Assembly: GCA_002898535.1 (NCBI GenBank)
Contig: BEHN01000002.1
Coordinates: 186,001-250,000, forward strand
Length of the DNA: 64,000 nt
Origin: a bacterium HR11
GTDB taxonomy: Bacteria > Acidobacteriota > HRBIN11
Reading direction: 5' to 3'
The position numbers and the translations under genes were made by a program. The notes beneath the pieces are model-generated. The model made no database searches, had not been told where the DNA came from, and saw only the letters and a list, made by a program, of their open reading frames with translations. Positions 44,419-51,879 of this stretch are shown piece by piece (positions within the stretch are counted from its first letter, which is position 1; the number at the start of each line of letters is the position of its first letter).

Positions 44419-45297
44419 ATGATTCATTTACGAAAGATCATTCAGGAAATCATTGGATGCGTCGGTGTCGGCCTCCTTTTGACCCTGGGTAGCCTGGGGG
44501 CCCAGGAGGCGACGCCGCCGACAGAGAACGTCCTGCGGGTCTGTGCCGACCCGGCCGACTTGCCCTTTTCAGACCAGAATCGGCAGGGCTTCGAGAACAA
44601 AATCGCCGAGGTCGTCGCCCAAGCGATGGGTGCCCGGCTTGAGTACTACTGGTGGCCTTATCAACGGGGTCTGGTCCGGCGTACGTTGGAAGAAGGCAAG
44701 TGCGACGTTCTCATCAACGTCCCGACGGAATGGGAACTCGTCCTGACGACCCGGCCGTATTACCGGACGACGTATGTCCTGGTATCCAAGGCCGACAGCG
44801 AGTTGCAGGTCTCTTCCGGCCTCCAGGACCCCGTCCTCCAGAAGGTCCGGGTCGGCGTGCATCTCAATACGCCGCCTCACGTCTTGCTGGCCGAGCATGG
44901 GATTGTCGAAAACGTCACGGCCTATCCCCTTTCCTACGACCCTCAATTTCATCCAGAGGACTATCCGGGTAAGCTCATCGAGGACCTGCTGGCCGGGAAG
45001 GTCGATGTGGCCGTCGTGTGGGGGCCTATCGCCGGGTACTTTGCCAAGAAGAAGGGAGCGCCCCTGCGGATCGTCCCGGTCCCGGACGAGAATCCCCGGA
45101 TCCCGATGGCCTTTAACATGTCGATGGGCGTGCGTAAGGGAAATAAGGCGTTAAAGGCTCGACTGGAGGAAATTCTGACGGCCAAAGCGGCGGAAATCCG
45201 GGCCATCCTGGAGGACTATGGCGTCCCCCTCTTGGAAATTCAGCCGGTCCGGGAAAAGCCCGCCCCGCCGAAGGAAGGCCACAAGCATCCGGGATGA
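44419..45297 (+). CDS. xoxJ: XoxJ-like periplasmic binding protein of the methanol dehydrogenase
   Basis: The 292-residue product has a signal peptide (to about GAQEA) and the fold of a family-3 solute-binding protein: LRVCADPADLPFSDQNRQGF, then WWPYQRGLVRRTL, VPTEWELVLTTRPYYRTTYVL, a second-lobe block DPVLQKVRVGVHLNTPP, and KVDVAVVWGPIAGYF. This is the MxaJ/XoxJ type found next to PQQ alcohol dehydrogenases, thought to help activate or stabilise the dehydrogenase rather than transport a solute. The ATG at 44419 is the first good start after the xoxF terminator. Residues 115-210 are closely similar to the C-terminal part of the downstream cytochrome fusion. Confidence 0.92.
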   Translation: MIHLRKIIQEIIGCVGVGLLLTLGSLGAQEATPPTENVLRVCADPADLPFSDQNRQGFENKIAEVVAQAMGARLEYYWWPYQRGLVRRTLEEGKCDVLINVPTEWELVLTTRPYYRTTYVLVSKADSELQVSSGLQDPVLQKVRVGVHLNTPPHVLLAEHGIVENVTAYPLSYDPQFHPEDYPGKLIEDLLAGKVDVAVVWGPIAGYFAKKKGAPLRIVPVPDENPRIPMAFNMSMGVRKGNKALKARLEEILTAKAAEIRAILEDYGVPLLEIQPVREKPAPPKEGHKHPG

Positions 45298-45464
45298 TGG
45301 GAAGTGGCGGAGTGACGACGTGACGACGTGACGCATGGCTCACCGCCGGTAGGGTCGTTTCCACCCACTTTTCAGGCCACTCTTAAGCTATGAGCCATGA
45401 CCCTGCGCCGTAGAGGGCCTGCGTCGCTCCGTCCCATCGTCACTCTCCCAAATGGAGGCCTCCG
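45298..45464. other. spacer xoxJ to cytochrome fusion
   Basis: Contains GTGACGACGTGACGACGTGACGC (tandem GACGACGT units), then inverse CTCATRG-like sequence around a TAAGCTATGAGCCATGA stretch. No gene. Confidence 0.6.
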
Positions 45465-46427
45465 ATGTGGCAGGGACACCGGATCTACGGGTGGGTCGGA
45501 CTCCTGATCGCCGGCGTCGTGGTCGGCCACGGCCTGCTGGGAGCCCAGAACCCGCCGCAGAATCCCTATGCCGGCAATGCCGAAGCCGCCAAGGAAGGGT
45601 ATCAGATCTTCCAAAAGATGGGTTGTCCGGGGTGCCACGGTGCCGGCGGCGGAGGCGGTATGGGCTGGTCCCTGATCGACTGCGTCTGGCGTTTCGGATG
45701 GGACGACGCCACGCTGTTCCGCCTGATCAAGGGCCAAATCCCCGAGCAGACGATGCCCCGCGGGTTTGGCGACGTCCTGACCGACGACCAAGTCTGGAAA
45801 ATCATCGCCTGGGTGCGGACGATCAACCATTGTGAAGAAAACGTCATCGGCACACCGACAGCGGCGACGACGGCCCCGAATCCAGAAGCCGAGGCCCAGG
45901 AACAAGAAAAGGCTTGCCGGTTGGTCGCCATCAATCAAAATATGATTCGCCAGACCCTGCAGGCTTTTCCCGACTACGCCTCGACTTACGTGATCCTGTA
46001 TCGGGACGACGTGACGAAGCCTGTCCAGTCCCTGGAAGACCCGGCGCTTTCGAAACTTCGGGTCGGCGTGAACGCCGATACGCCCGTCGTGGACCTCTTG
46101 AAGAAGGCCGGGGCCTCCAACGTCGTGACCTACTCGCTGTCGGAAGGCCCCATGGGGCAAATCGTGACGGACGTCTTGGACCGGAAGATCGACGTGGCCG
46201 TGGTATGGGCGCCCCTGGCCGGCTTCTTCATCTGGCAGTCGGACACGGAGCATCGTCTGACGGCCGTGCCCCTGGCGGCGGTTCTGACGGCCCCGACACC
46301 GTTGCATTCTGCCGAAGCTTCGTCCACGCCGTATGTCCAGCGCTGCCAGCAGTTCTTGCACGGCATCCTGGAGTCTTACGGCGTCGTGCCGGCTCAGGTC
46401 CTGACGGCGGGCTCCAATTCACGCTGA
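45465..46427 (+). CDS. cytochrome c fused to a partial XoxJ-like domain (cGJ type)
   Basis: A 320-residue exported protein. An N-terminal membrane/signal segment (about 8-27) is followed by a class I cytochrome c domain: heme-binding C54-P-G-C57-H58 and likely axial M97 in TMPRGFG. After a Thr/Ala/Pro-rich linker (about 128-145), residues 173-260 repeat the second half of XoxJ: TYVILYRDD, LEDPALSKLRVGVNADTPV, KIDVAVVWAPLAGFF. The first XoxJ lobe (LRVCADP... block) is missing. Fused XoxG-XoxJ proteins (cytochrome cGJ) are known as XoxF electron acceptors in verrucomicrobial methanotrophs; here a separate full XoxJ is also present and the J part is cut down. The ATG at 45465 follows GGAGG. Confidence 0.9.
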   Translation: MWQGHRIYGWVGLLIAGVVVGHGLLGAQNPPQNPYAGNAEAAKEGYQIFQKMGCPGCHGAGGGGGMGWSLIDCVWRFGWDDATLFRLIKGQIPEQTMPRGFGDVLTDDQVWKIIAWVRTINHCEENVIGTPTAATTAPNPEAEAQEQEKACRLVAINQNMIRQTLQAFPDYASTYVILYRDDVTKPVQSLEDPALSKLRVGVNADTPVVDLLKKAGASNVVTYSLSEGPMGQIVTDVLDRKIDVAVVWAPLAGFFIWQSDTEHRLTAVPLAAVLTAPTPLHSAEASSTPYVQRCQQFLHGILESYGVVPAQVLTAGSNSR

Positions 46428-46535
46428 CCTAATGATTCGGCCCTTCGGGGTTCGGCCGTTGGGCAGGCCGGCCGATAGACCCCTTCGCTTACGGCTCATA
46501 GCCGACCCGACGCCACTTTCACGAACCGAACGGCT

Positions 46536-47162
46536 ATGCGTAAGAGGCCTATCGGGGCGGTCGTCTTGGCGGCCGGGGCCTCGACCCGCTTGGGGACCCC
46601 TAAGCAGTTGATCCGGTTCCGGCACCGGCGCCTCTTGGAGCATGTGATTTACGCCGCCGTGACGGCCGGCTTCCGGCCCGTCGTCGTCGTGGTCGGGGCT
46701 CATGCGGACCGCATTCGACAGACCGTCGTCCTCCCGCCGGGTGTTCGGTGGGTCGAGAACCCTCAATGGCCGGGGGGGATGAGCACATCCATCCGCACTG
46801 GCCTGACGGCTCTCGTCGAGGCGGACCCCTCCGTCGCCGGCGCCTTGCTGATGGCTTGCGACCAGCCCTACGTGTCGGCGGCTCTCCTGCGACGGATCCA
46901 GGCGGCCTACCGGCGCACGGGCGCGCCGGTCGTGGCCTGCGCATACGGCGGCACGTTCGGCGTGCCGGCCCTCTTCGACCGGTCGCTGTTCCCCGAGCTA
47001 CAGGCCCTGCAGGGCGACCGCGGGGCGAAGTCGGTGATCGCCAAGTATCTGGACCGAGCCGTCCAGGTCTCCTTTCCCTGGGGCGCCATCGACATCGACA
47101 CGGCGGCAGACCGTGCGAAGCTTCTGCGCCGCTCGACCCGTCGGTCGGCGGACCGCTCGTGA
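46536..47162 (+). CDS. mocA: MocA/MobA-like nucleotidyltransferase (molybdenum cofactor cytidylyltransferase)
   Basis: A 208-residue NTP-transferase domain: VVLAAGASTRLGTPKQLI at the N-terminus, VVVVVGAHADRIR, WPGGMSTSIRTGL and LLMACDQPYVSA are the landmarks of the MocA/PucB group, which adds CMP (or GMP) to molybdopterin before it is inserted in xanthine-dehydrogenase-type enzymes. MoaA at 38064-39098 belongs to the same pathway. The ATG at 46536 lacks a good ribosome site; the 40 bases before it look like the end of an inverse 80-bp repeat, so the original leader may have been replaced. Confidence 0.88.
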   Translation: MRKRPIGAVVLAAGASTRLGTPKQLIRFRHRRLLEHVIYAAVTAGFRPVVVVVGAHADRIRQTVVLPPGVRWVENPQWPGGMSTSIRTGLTALVEADPSVAGALLMACDQPYVSAALLRRIQAAYRRTGAPVVACAYGGTFGVPALFDRSLFPELQALQGDRGAKSVIAKYLDRAVQVSFPWGAIDIDTAADRAKLLRRSTRRSADRS

Positions 47163-47485
47163 GACATTCAGTTGACAGGGGCGGAGGTGGGCTCTATATT
47201 TTTCATCCATCATCGGACGATGCTGTGGAGCGATGCGGAGCGACGTCTCTGAAGAGCCATACGGTCCTGAAGCGTTTCGGCAAGCGGGGCGCTGGACGGG
47301 TCCGCGGGGCGGCTGGACGCTCGCGAAAAGGAACAAGAGAGGTTTTTCTTGTGTCTGGGTTCCGAGGGATCTGCTGATCGCTTTCCCCATGCGTCTCCCT
47401 CGACGAGGCCGAGAGGACCCGAGCGTGGATTTCCCCCATCGGACCTTTTTACCTCGACAGTCTCAGCCTACATAGAGGATCCCCC
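47163..47485. other. corA promoter region and 285-base leader
   Basis: No gene. The promoter is at 47172-47200. The leader holds GC-rich stems and a possible long-range pairing of ACGCTCG (about 47317) with CGAGCGT (about 47421). It does not match the M-box consensus I know for magnesium-sensing leaders, so its role is open. Confidence 0.55.
47172..47200 (+). promoter_or_regulatory. sigma-70 promoter of corA
   Basis: TTGACA at 47172-47177, 17-base spacer, TATATT at 47195-47200. It starts nine bases after the mocA stop and leaves a leader of about 280 bases. Confidence 0.8.
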
Positions 47486-48574
47486 ATGCCCCGCTTCTTT
47501 AAACGCTACGCACCGCCCGGTACGTCCCCTGGTTTGCTGACGATCCCGGCGGAAGCGCCGGCCCGCCCGGTGAGCCTGGCGGCCCTTTACTACCACGGCG
47601 AGGCCTTTGAAGAGTTCACACCGGCCCGGGTCGCCGACGTCCTGCCCTATTTGTCCCGGCGGGGCGTCCTCTGGCTCAACGTCGAGGGCCTCGACCGGAC
47701 GGTCCTGGAGGAGCTCGGCCAAGCCTTCTCGATCCATCCCCTCACCCTGGAAGACATCCTCCACACGGGCCAGCGGCCCAAGATCGAGGACTACGAGCAC
47801 TACGTCTTCATCGTGCAGTACCTCTTTCGCCATCGGGAGGACGCCACCGACTTTCATCTGGAGGCCGAACAGATCAACATCGTCCTGGGGTCTAACTATG
47901 TGGTAACCGTTCAGGAAGGCAAGCCGGGTGATGCCTTCGATCCCATCCGCGAGCGGATTCGGTCCGGCCATGGGCGGATCCGTCAGATGGGCGCTGACTA
48001 CCTGGCCTATGCCCTGCTGGATACGATCGTGGACCACTACTTTCCACTACTGGAAGCCGTCGGCGAGACGGTCGAGGACCTACAGGACGAGCTGGTCCTG
48101 CACCCGTCGCCGGGGCTCCTGCCCCGCCTGCACGCCCTGAAGCGGGAACTCCTGTTCATGCGCCGGACGTTGTGGCCGACCCGGGAGGTCGTCCTCGGGA
48201 TGATGGACCGCATCGGCAATCAGGCGATTCACGCCGAGACCCGGGTCTACCTGCGGGACGTTTACGACCATGCCGTGCAGGCCATCGACATCTTAGAGAC
48301 GTACCGGGAAATGCTGGCCGACATGGTCGACGTGTACCTCTCCAGCGTCAGCAACCAGATCAATCAGGTCATGAAGGTCCTGACGGTCATCGCCACGATC
48401 TTCATTCCCCTGACGTTCATCGTCGGGGTCTACGGCATGAACTTTAATACGCAGGTCAGCCCCTGGAACATGCCGGAGCTGAACTGGCGGTACGGCTACC
48501 CGGCCGTCCTGGCCGGGATGGCCCTGATCGCCGGCGGGATGCTCTACTACTTCAAGCGGAGGGGATGGCTATGA
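47486..48574 (+). CDS. corA: magnesium/cobalt transporter CorA
   Basis: Pentameric inner-membrane channel for Mg2+ (also Co2+, Ni2+). The 362-residue product has the large cytoplasmic funnel domain (LEDILHTGQRPKIEDYEHYVFIV in the N-terminal part), then two C-terminal helices, with the selectivity motif Y-G-M-N in TFIVGVYGMNFNTQVSP after the first helix and a basic end (YYFKRRGWL). Start at 47486 follows AGAGGA. The gene overlaps the following methyltransferase/ATP-grasp gene by ATGA, so they are made together. Confidence 0.95.
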   Translation: MPRFFKRYAPPGTSPGLLTIPAEAPARPVSLAALYYHGEAFEEFTPARVADVLPYLSRRGVLWLNVEGLDRTVLEELGQAFSIHPLTLEDILHTGQRPKIEDYEHYVFIVQYLFRHREDATDFHLEAEQINIVLGSNYVVTVQEGKPGDAFDPIRERIRSGHGRIRQMGADYLAYALLDTIVDHYFPLLEAVGETVEDLQDELVLHPSPGLLPRLHALKRELLFMRRTLWPTREVVLGMMDRIGNQAIHAETRVYLRDVYDHAVQAIDILETYREMLADMVDVYLSSVSNQINQVMKVLTVIATIFIPLTFIVGVYGMNFNTQVSPWNMPELNWRYGYPAVLAGMALIAGGMLYYFKRRGWL

Positions 48575-50568
48575 CCAAGACAAACAACGAGGACGCCAAA
48601 CCGCCCCAGCGCAAGCGGTGGATGACCCTGCGGCCCCGGACCCTGGGGCCGGTCCACAACCTGGAGCAACACGTGCGCCCCGACTGGTGGCGCCGCATCT
48701 TCAATTCCATCTATCTCAAGACGGACGCCGACGTCATCGACGACCCTACCATCACGGCCCAAGAAGTCGACTACATCATCCGGGTCCTCCAGCTCCAGCC
48801 CGACGACCGCATCCTCGACCTCTGTTGCGGCCAGGGCCGGCACAGCCTGGAGCTGGCCCGTCGGGGCTTCCGCTCCATCGACAGCCTGGACCGGTCCCAC
48901 TACCTCATCCAGCGGGCGAAGGCGGCCGCCCGGAAGGAGGGCCTGCCGGTCCGCTTCCGGGAGGGCGACGCCCGCAAGCTCCCGTACGGACCCGACACCT
49001 TCGACGTGGTCCTCCTGCTGGGCAACAGCTTCGGCTACTTCGAGACCCTCCAGGACGACCTCCAGGTCCTGCGGGAGATCTTCCGCGTCCTGAAGCCCTG
49101 GGGCCGCGTCCTCATCGACGTGGCCGACGGCGACTACCTGCGGCAGAACTTCGAGCCCCGTTCGTGGGAGTGGATCGACCGCAACTACTTCGTCTGTCGG
49201 GAACGGAGCCTCTCGTCGGACGGAGAGCGCCTCATCACGCGGGAGGTCGTGACCCACGTCCGGAAGGGCGTCATCGTCGACCAGTTTTACGCCGAGCGCC
49301 TCTACAATCGGGAGCGCCTGCGGTCCCTGCTGGCCGAGGCCGGCTTCAGCGACATCGAGTTTCCGGGGACCCTGACGCCCGAGTCCCAGCGGAATCAAGA
49401 CCTGGGCATGATGGCCCGCCGGATCATCGTCACGGCCGTCGTCAAGAAGGCCTGGTCGCCGGTTCGCCACAAGCCCCAACCGGCCGTCCGCTCCGTCGCC
49501 GTCGTCCTCGGCGATCCCCGGAAGCCGGACCCCCTCAAGCCGGGGCACCGCTTCGACGAGGACGACCTCTACACGATCGACCAGCTCAAGGACGCCCTCC
49601 GGAGCCTCTCGGGCTACCGGTTCATCTACTTGGACGACCACGACCGGCTGGTCGAGCACCTGACCCGCCTGAAGGGGAAGATCGACTTTGTATTTAACCT
49701 CTGCGACGAGGGTTTCGGGAACGATTACGCCCGTGAGCTCCACGTCCCGGCCCTCTTGGAGATCCTGGGCATCCCCTATACGGGAGCGGGCCCCCAGTGC
49801 TTGGCCTACTGCTACGACAAGTCGCTCGTCCGGGGCGTCGCCAAGGAAATGGGCATCCCCGTCCCGGAAGCCATCTTCATCCGTCCGGAGGACACGACCT
49901 TCGAGCTCCCGATGAGCTTTCCGGTCATCGTGAAGCCCAACTTCGGGGACAGTAGCTTTGGCATCACGGTCCGGTCGGTCTGCTCGACCATCGAGGAGCT
50001 GTCGGCGGCCATCGAGGAAATCCGGACGAAGTTCGGCTACGAGAAGCCCATCCTCGTCGAGGAGTTCCTGACGGGCAAGGACCTGACGGTCGGCATCATC
50101 GGGAATCCCCCGGACGACTACATCGTCTTGCCCATCGCCGAGGAGGACTACTCGGTCCTGCCGCCGGGCCTGCCGCCCATCTGCGGATATGAGGCCAAGT
50201 GGCTCCCGGACTCCCCGTACTGGAAGCTCCGGTCGATCCCGGCGGACCTGCCGGACGACGTCGAGAAGGCCATCATCGAGGACTGCCTCCAGCTCTTCCA
50301 ACGCCTCGGCTGTCGGGACTACGCCCGATTTGACTGGCGGCTGGACGCCGAGGGACGGCCCAAACTCCTGGAGGTCAACCCGAATCCCGGCTGGTGCTGG
50401 GACGGCCATCTGGCCAAGATGGCGGCCTTGCAGGGCATGAGTTACACGGAAATGCTCCTGGCCATCCTGCAGGCGGCCGAACGGCGGCTGGGCCTGACGC
50501 CGACCGTCGAGGCGGCCGAGGTCCTCGCCCCGGTACGGTCGGAAGCGTCGGCGGCCGTGCGGCGATAG
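48571..50568 (+). CDS. fusion of SAM methyltransferase and D-Ala-D-Ala-ligase-like ATP-grasp
   Basis: A 665-residue two-domain protein. Residues about 20-285 are a class I methyltransferase: ILDLCCGQGRHSLELARRG (motif I), FDVVLLLGNSFGYFE, LREIFRVLKPWGRVLIDV. Residues about 300-640 are an ATP-grasp ligase of the D-Ala-D-Ala ligase type: IDFVFNLCDEGFG, LEILGIPYTGAGPQC, SFPVIVKPNFGDSSFGI (ATP lysine), PILVEEFLTGKDLTVGI, and the metal-binding LLEVNPNPGW. The substrate could be a small peptide or amino-acid-derived compound that is methylated and ligated by one protein. ATG 48571 is chosen for its spacing from GGAGGGG; ATG 48565 is an alternative. It is coupled to corA; ATP-grasp enzymes need Mg2+, but a functional link is only inference. 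Confidence 0.88.
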   Translation: MTKTNNEDAKPPQRKRWMTLRPRTLGPVHNLEQHVRPDWWRRIFNSIYLKTDADVIDDPTITAQEVDYIIRVLQLQPDDRILDLCCGQGRHSLELARRGFRSIDSLDRSHYLIQRAKAAARKEGLPVRFREGDARKLPYGPDTFDVVLLLGNSFGYFETLQDDLQVLREIFRVLKPWGRVLIDVADGDYLRQNFEPRSWEWIDRNYFVCRERSLSSDGERLITREVVTHVRKGVIVDQFYAERLYNRERLRSLLAEAGFSDIEFPGTLTPESQRNQDLGMMARRIIVTAVVKKAWSPVRHKPQPAVRSVAVVLGDPRKPDPLKPGHRFDEDDLYTIDQLKDALRSLSGYRFIYLDDHDRLVEHLTRLKGKIDFVFNLCDEGFGNDYARELHVPALLEILGIPYTGAGPQCLAYCYDKSLVRGVAKEMGIPVPEAIFIRPEDTTFELPMSFPVIVKPNFGDSSFGITVRSVCSTIEELSAAIEEIRTKFGYEKPILVEEFLTGKDLTVGIIGNPPDDYIVLPIAEEDYSVLPPGLPPICGYEAKWLPDSPYWKLRSIPADLPDDVEKAIIEDCLQLFQRLGCRDYARFDWRLDAEGRPKLLEVNPNPGWCWDGHLAKMAALQGMSYTEMLLAILQAAERRLGLTPTVEAAEVLAPVRSEASAAVRR

Positions 50569-50632
50569 GGACGGTCTACGCGAGGGCGGGGGGACGACGG
50601 GGCCCCGAGCCCCGATATTGGGGACGTTGGGT

Positions 50633-51445
50633 ATGTGGGAGCCTCTGCTACCCAAGTGGGCCGGCTGGGCTTACTGGGGGGCCATGGGGGCCGCCGTCGG
50701 GAGCTTCCTGAATGTATGCATCTACCGCATCCCGCGGGGCGAGAGCATCGTCTTCCCCCGGTCCCGATGCCCGCGGTGCGCCCACCCGATCCCTTGGTAC
50801 TACAACATCCCGGTCCTGTCCTGGCTGTGGCTCCGGGGCCGGTGTGCCTTCTGCCGGGGACCCATCAGCGTGCGGTACTTCCTGGTCGAACTCTGGACGG
50901 CTCTTACGTATGTCGGCCTCTTTGACCGCTGGGGCTGGAGCCCAACGTTCCTTATCCTGGCCGTCTTCCTGAGCCTCTGCATCGCCTTGTTCTTCATCGA
51001 CCTGGAGTGGCAGGTCCTCCCGAACGGACTGACGATCCCGGGCGCGGCCGTCGGCCTCCTGACGATGGGGCCGAACGCCTTGGTGACCTGGGAATCAGGC
51101 CTGCTTGGGTTCGGCCTGGGCGTGACGATCCCCCTGGGGCTGATCGGCCTCTACTGGCTGGTCCGGCGGGAAGAGGGTATGGGCCTCGGAGACGTGAAAC
51201 TGCTGGCCATGATCGGGGCCTTCCTGGGGGCCGGACGGCTCCTGATGGTCCTGATGATAGCTTCGGTGGCGGGCGTCCTCGGGGGCTTGGTCCTCTGGCG
51301 GCGCCAGCGGACGACCCCACTCGGCCGGGTCGCCGTGCCCTTCGGGACGTTCCTCTGCGGGGCCGCCTGGCTCGTCGTGTTCTGGGGCGACACCGCCTAC
51401 GAGGCCTACCATCGGTGGCTGATCCGGTGGTATCTGGGATTGTAA
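50633..51445 (+). CDS. pilD: prepilin peptidase / N-methyltransferase (PilD, GspO)
   Basis: Inner-membrane aspartic peptidase that cuts type IV pilins and pseudopilins after Gly and methylates the new N-terminus. The 270-residue product has the N-terminal GSFLNVCIYRIPRGESIVFPRSR block, the zinc-binding cysteines CPRCAHP and CAFCRGP, and both catalytic aspartates in FFIDLEWQVLPN and GLGDVKLL (GxGDxK). About eight membrane helices follow. The ATG at 50633 is used. Its likely substrate class is shown by the prepilin start at 1-132. Confidence 0.95.
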   Translation: MWEPLLPKWAGWAYWGAMGAAVGSFLNVCIYRIPRGESIVFPRSRCPRCAHPIPWYYNIPVLSWLWLRGRCAFCRGPISVRYFLVELWTALTYVGLFDRWGWSPTFLILAVFLSLCIALFFIDLEWQVLPNGLTIPGAAVGLLTMGPNALVTWESGLLGFGLGVTIPLGLIGLYWLVRREEGMGLGDVKLLAMIGAFLGAGRLLMVLMIASVAGVLGGLVLWRRQRTTPLGRVAVPFGTFLCGAAWLVVFWGDTAYEAYHRWLIRWYLGL

Positions 51446-51879
51446 AGGCCTCGCTTCGTGACCACCGGATGTCGGGACGACGAGATGGGGTCTGAAAAAG
51501 AAGCCGTCGTCTGGACCGAGGGATATGGGTCGGCGTCGTCCCTTTGGAATGGCGGGTCGCGACCGGCGAATGGTCTGGAGTCCGTGGCTCTCATTCAACC
51601 CCGTCCCGCCATCCCGTTGGAATGATGACCCCGCTCTGGCGAGCGGGGCTTGGACGAGAACGGCCTATTGCTTTGTCAATTAAACTGTTTCGGCCATTCG
51701 GGAACCCGGCCGTTCGGGAGTCCGGCGACTTCACGACGAATTTCCCTGGTTCCCGGACGTCCGGATTCCCAAAGAATCTAAGATGACAAAGGAGCACTAT
51801 CGGCCGACCTGCCCATTTGCCGAATTCCCGAATGGCCGAACTCCCGATATCCTGCATCTGTCCAAAGCGGCTGGGATTC
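51446..51879. other. spacer with inverted palindrome and reverse octamers
   Basis: No gene. Holds a CCCCGCTC palindrome in inverse orientation (51629-51648), a run of TTCGGCCATTCGGGAACCCGGC-like units (about 51685-51730), a complementary CCCGGACGTCCGGATTCCC stretch (about 51755-51773), and a reverse octamer array (about 51803-51850) just before the transporter gene. Confidence 0.7.
51629..51648 (-). repeat. CCCCGCTC palindrome, copy 5 (inverse)
   Basis: CCCCGCTCTGGCGAGCGGGG; the CCATCCCGTTGGAATG before it is the inverse of the tail after copy 6. Confidence 0.85.

Noticed and set aside
47201-47485. M-box or c-di-AMP riboswitch upstream of corA
   Set aside because: Neither consensus core could be found; kept only as an unassigned structured leader.
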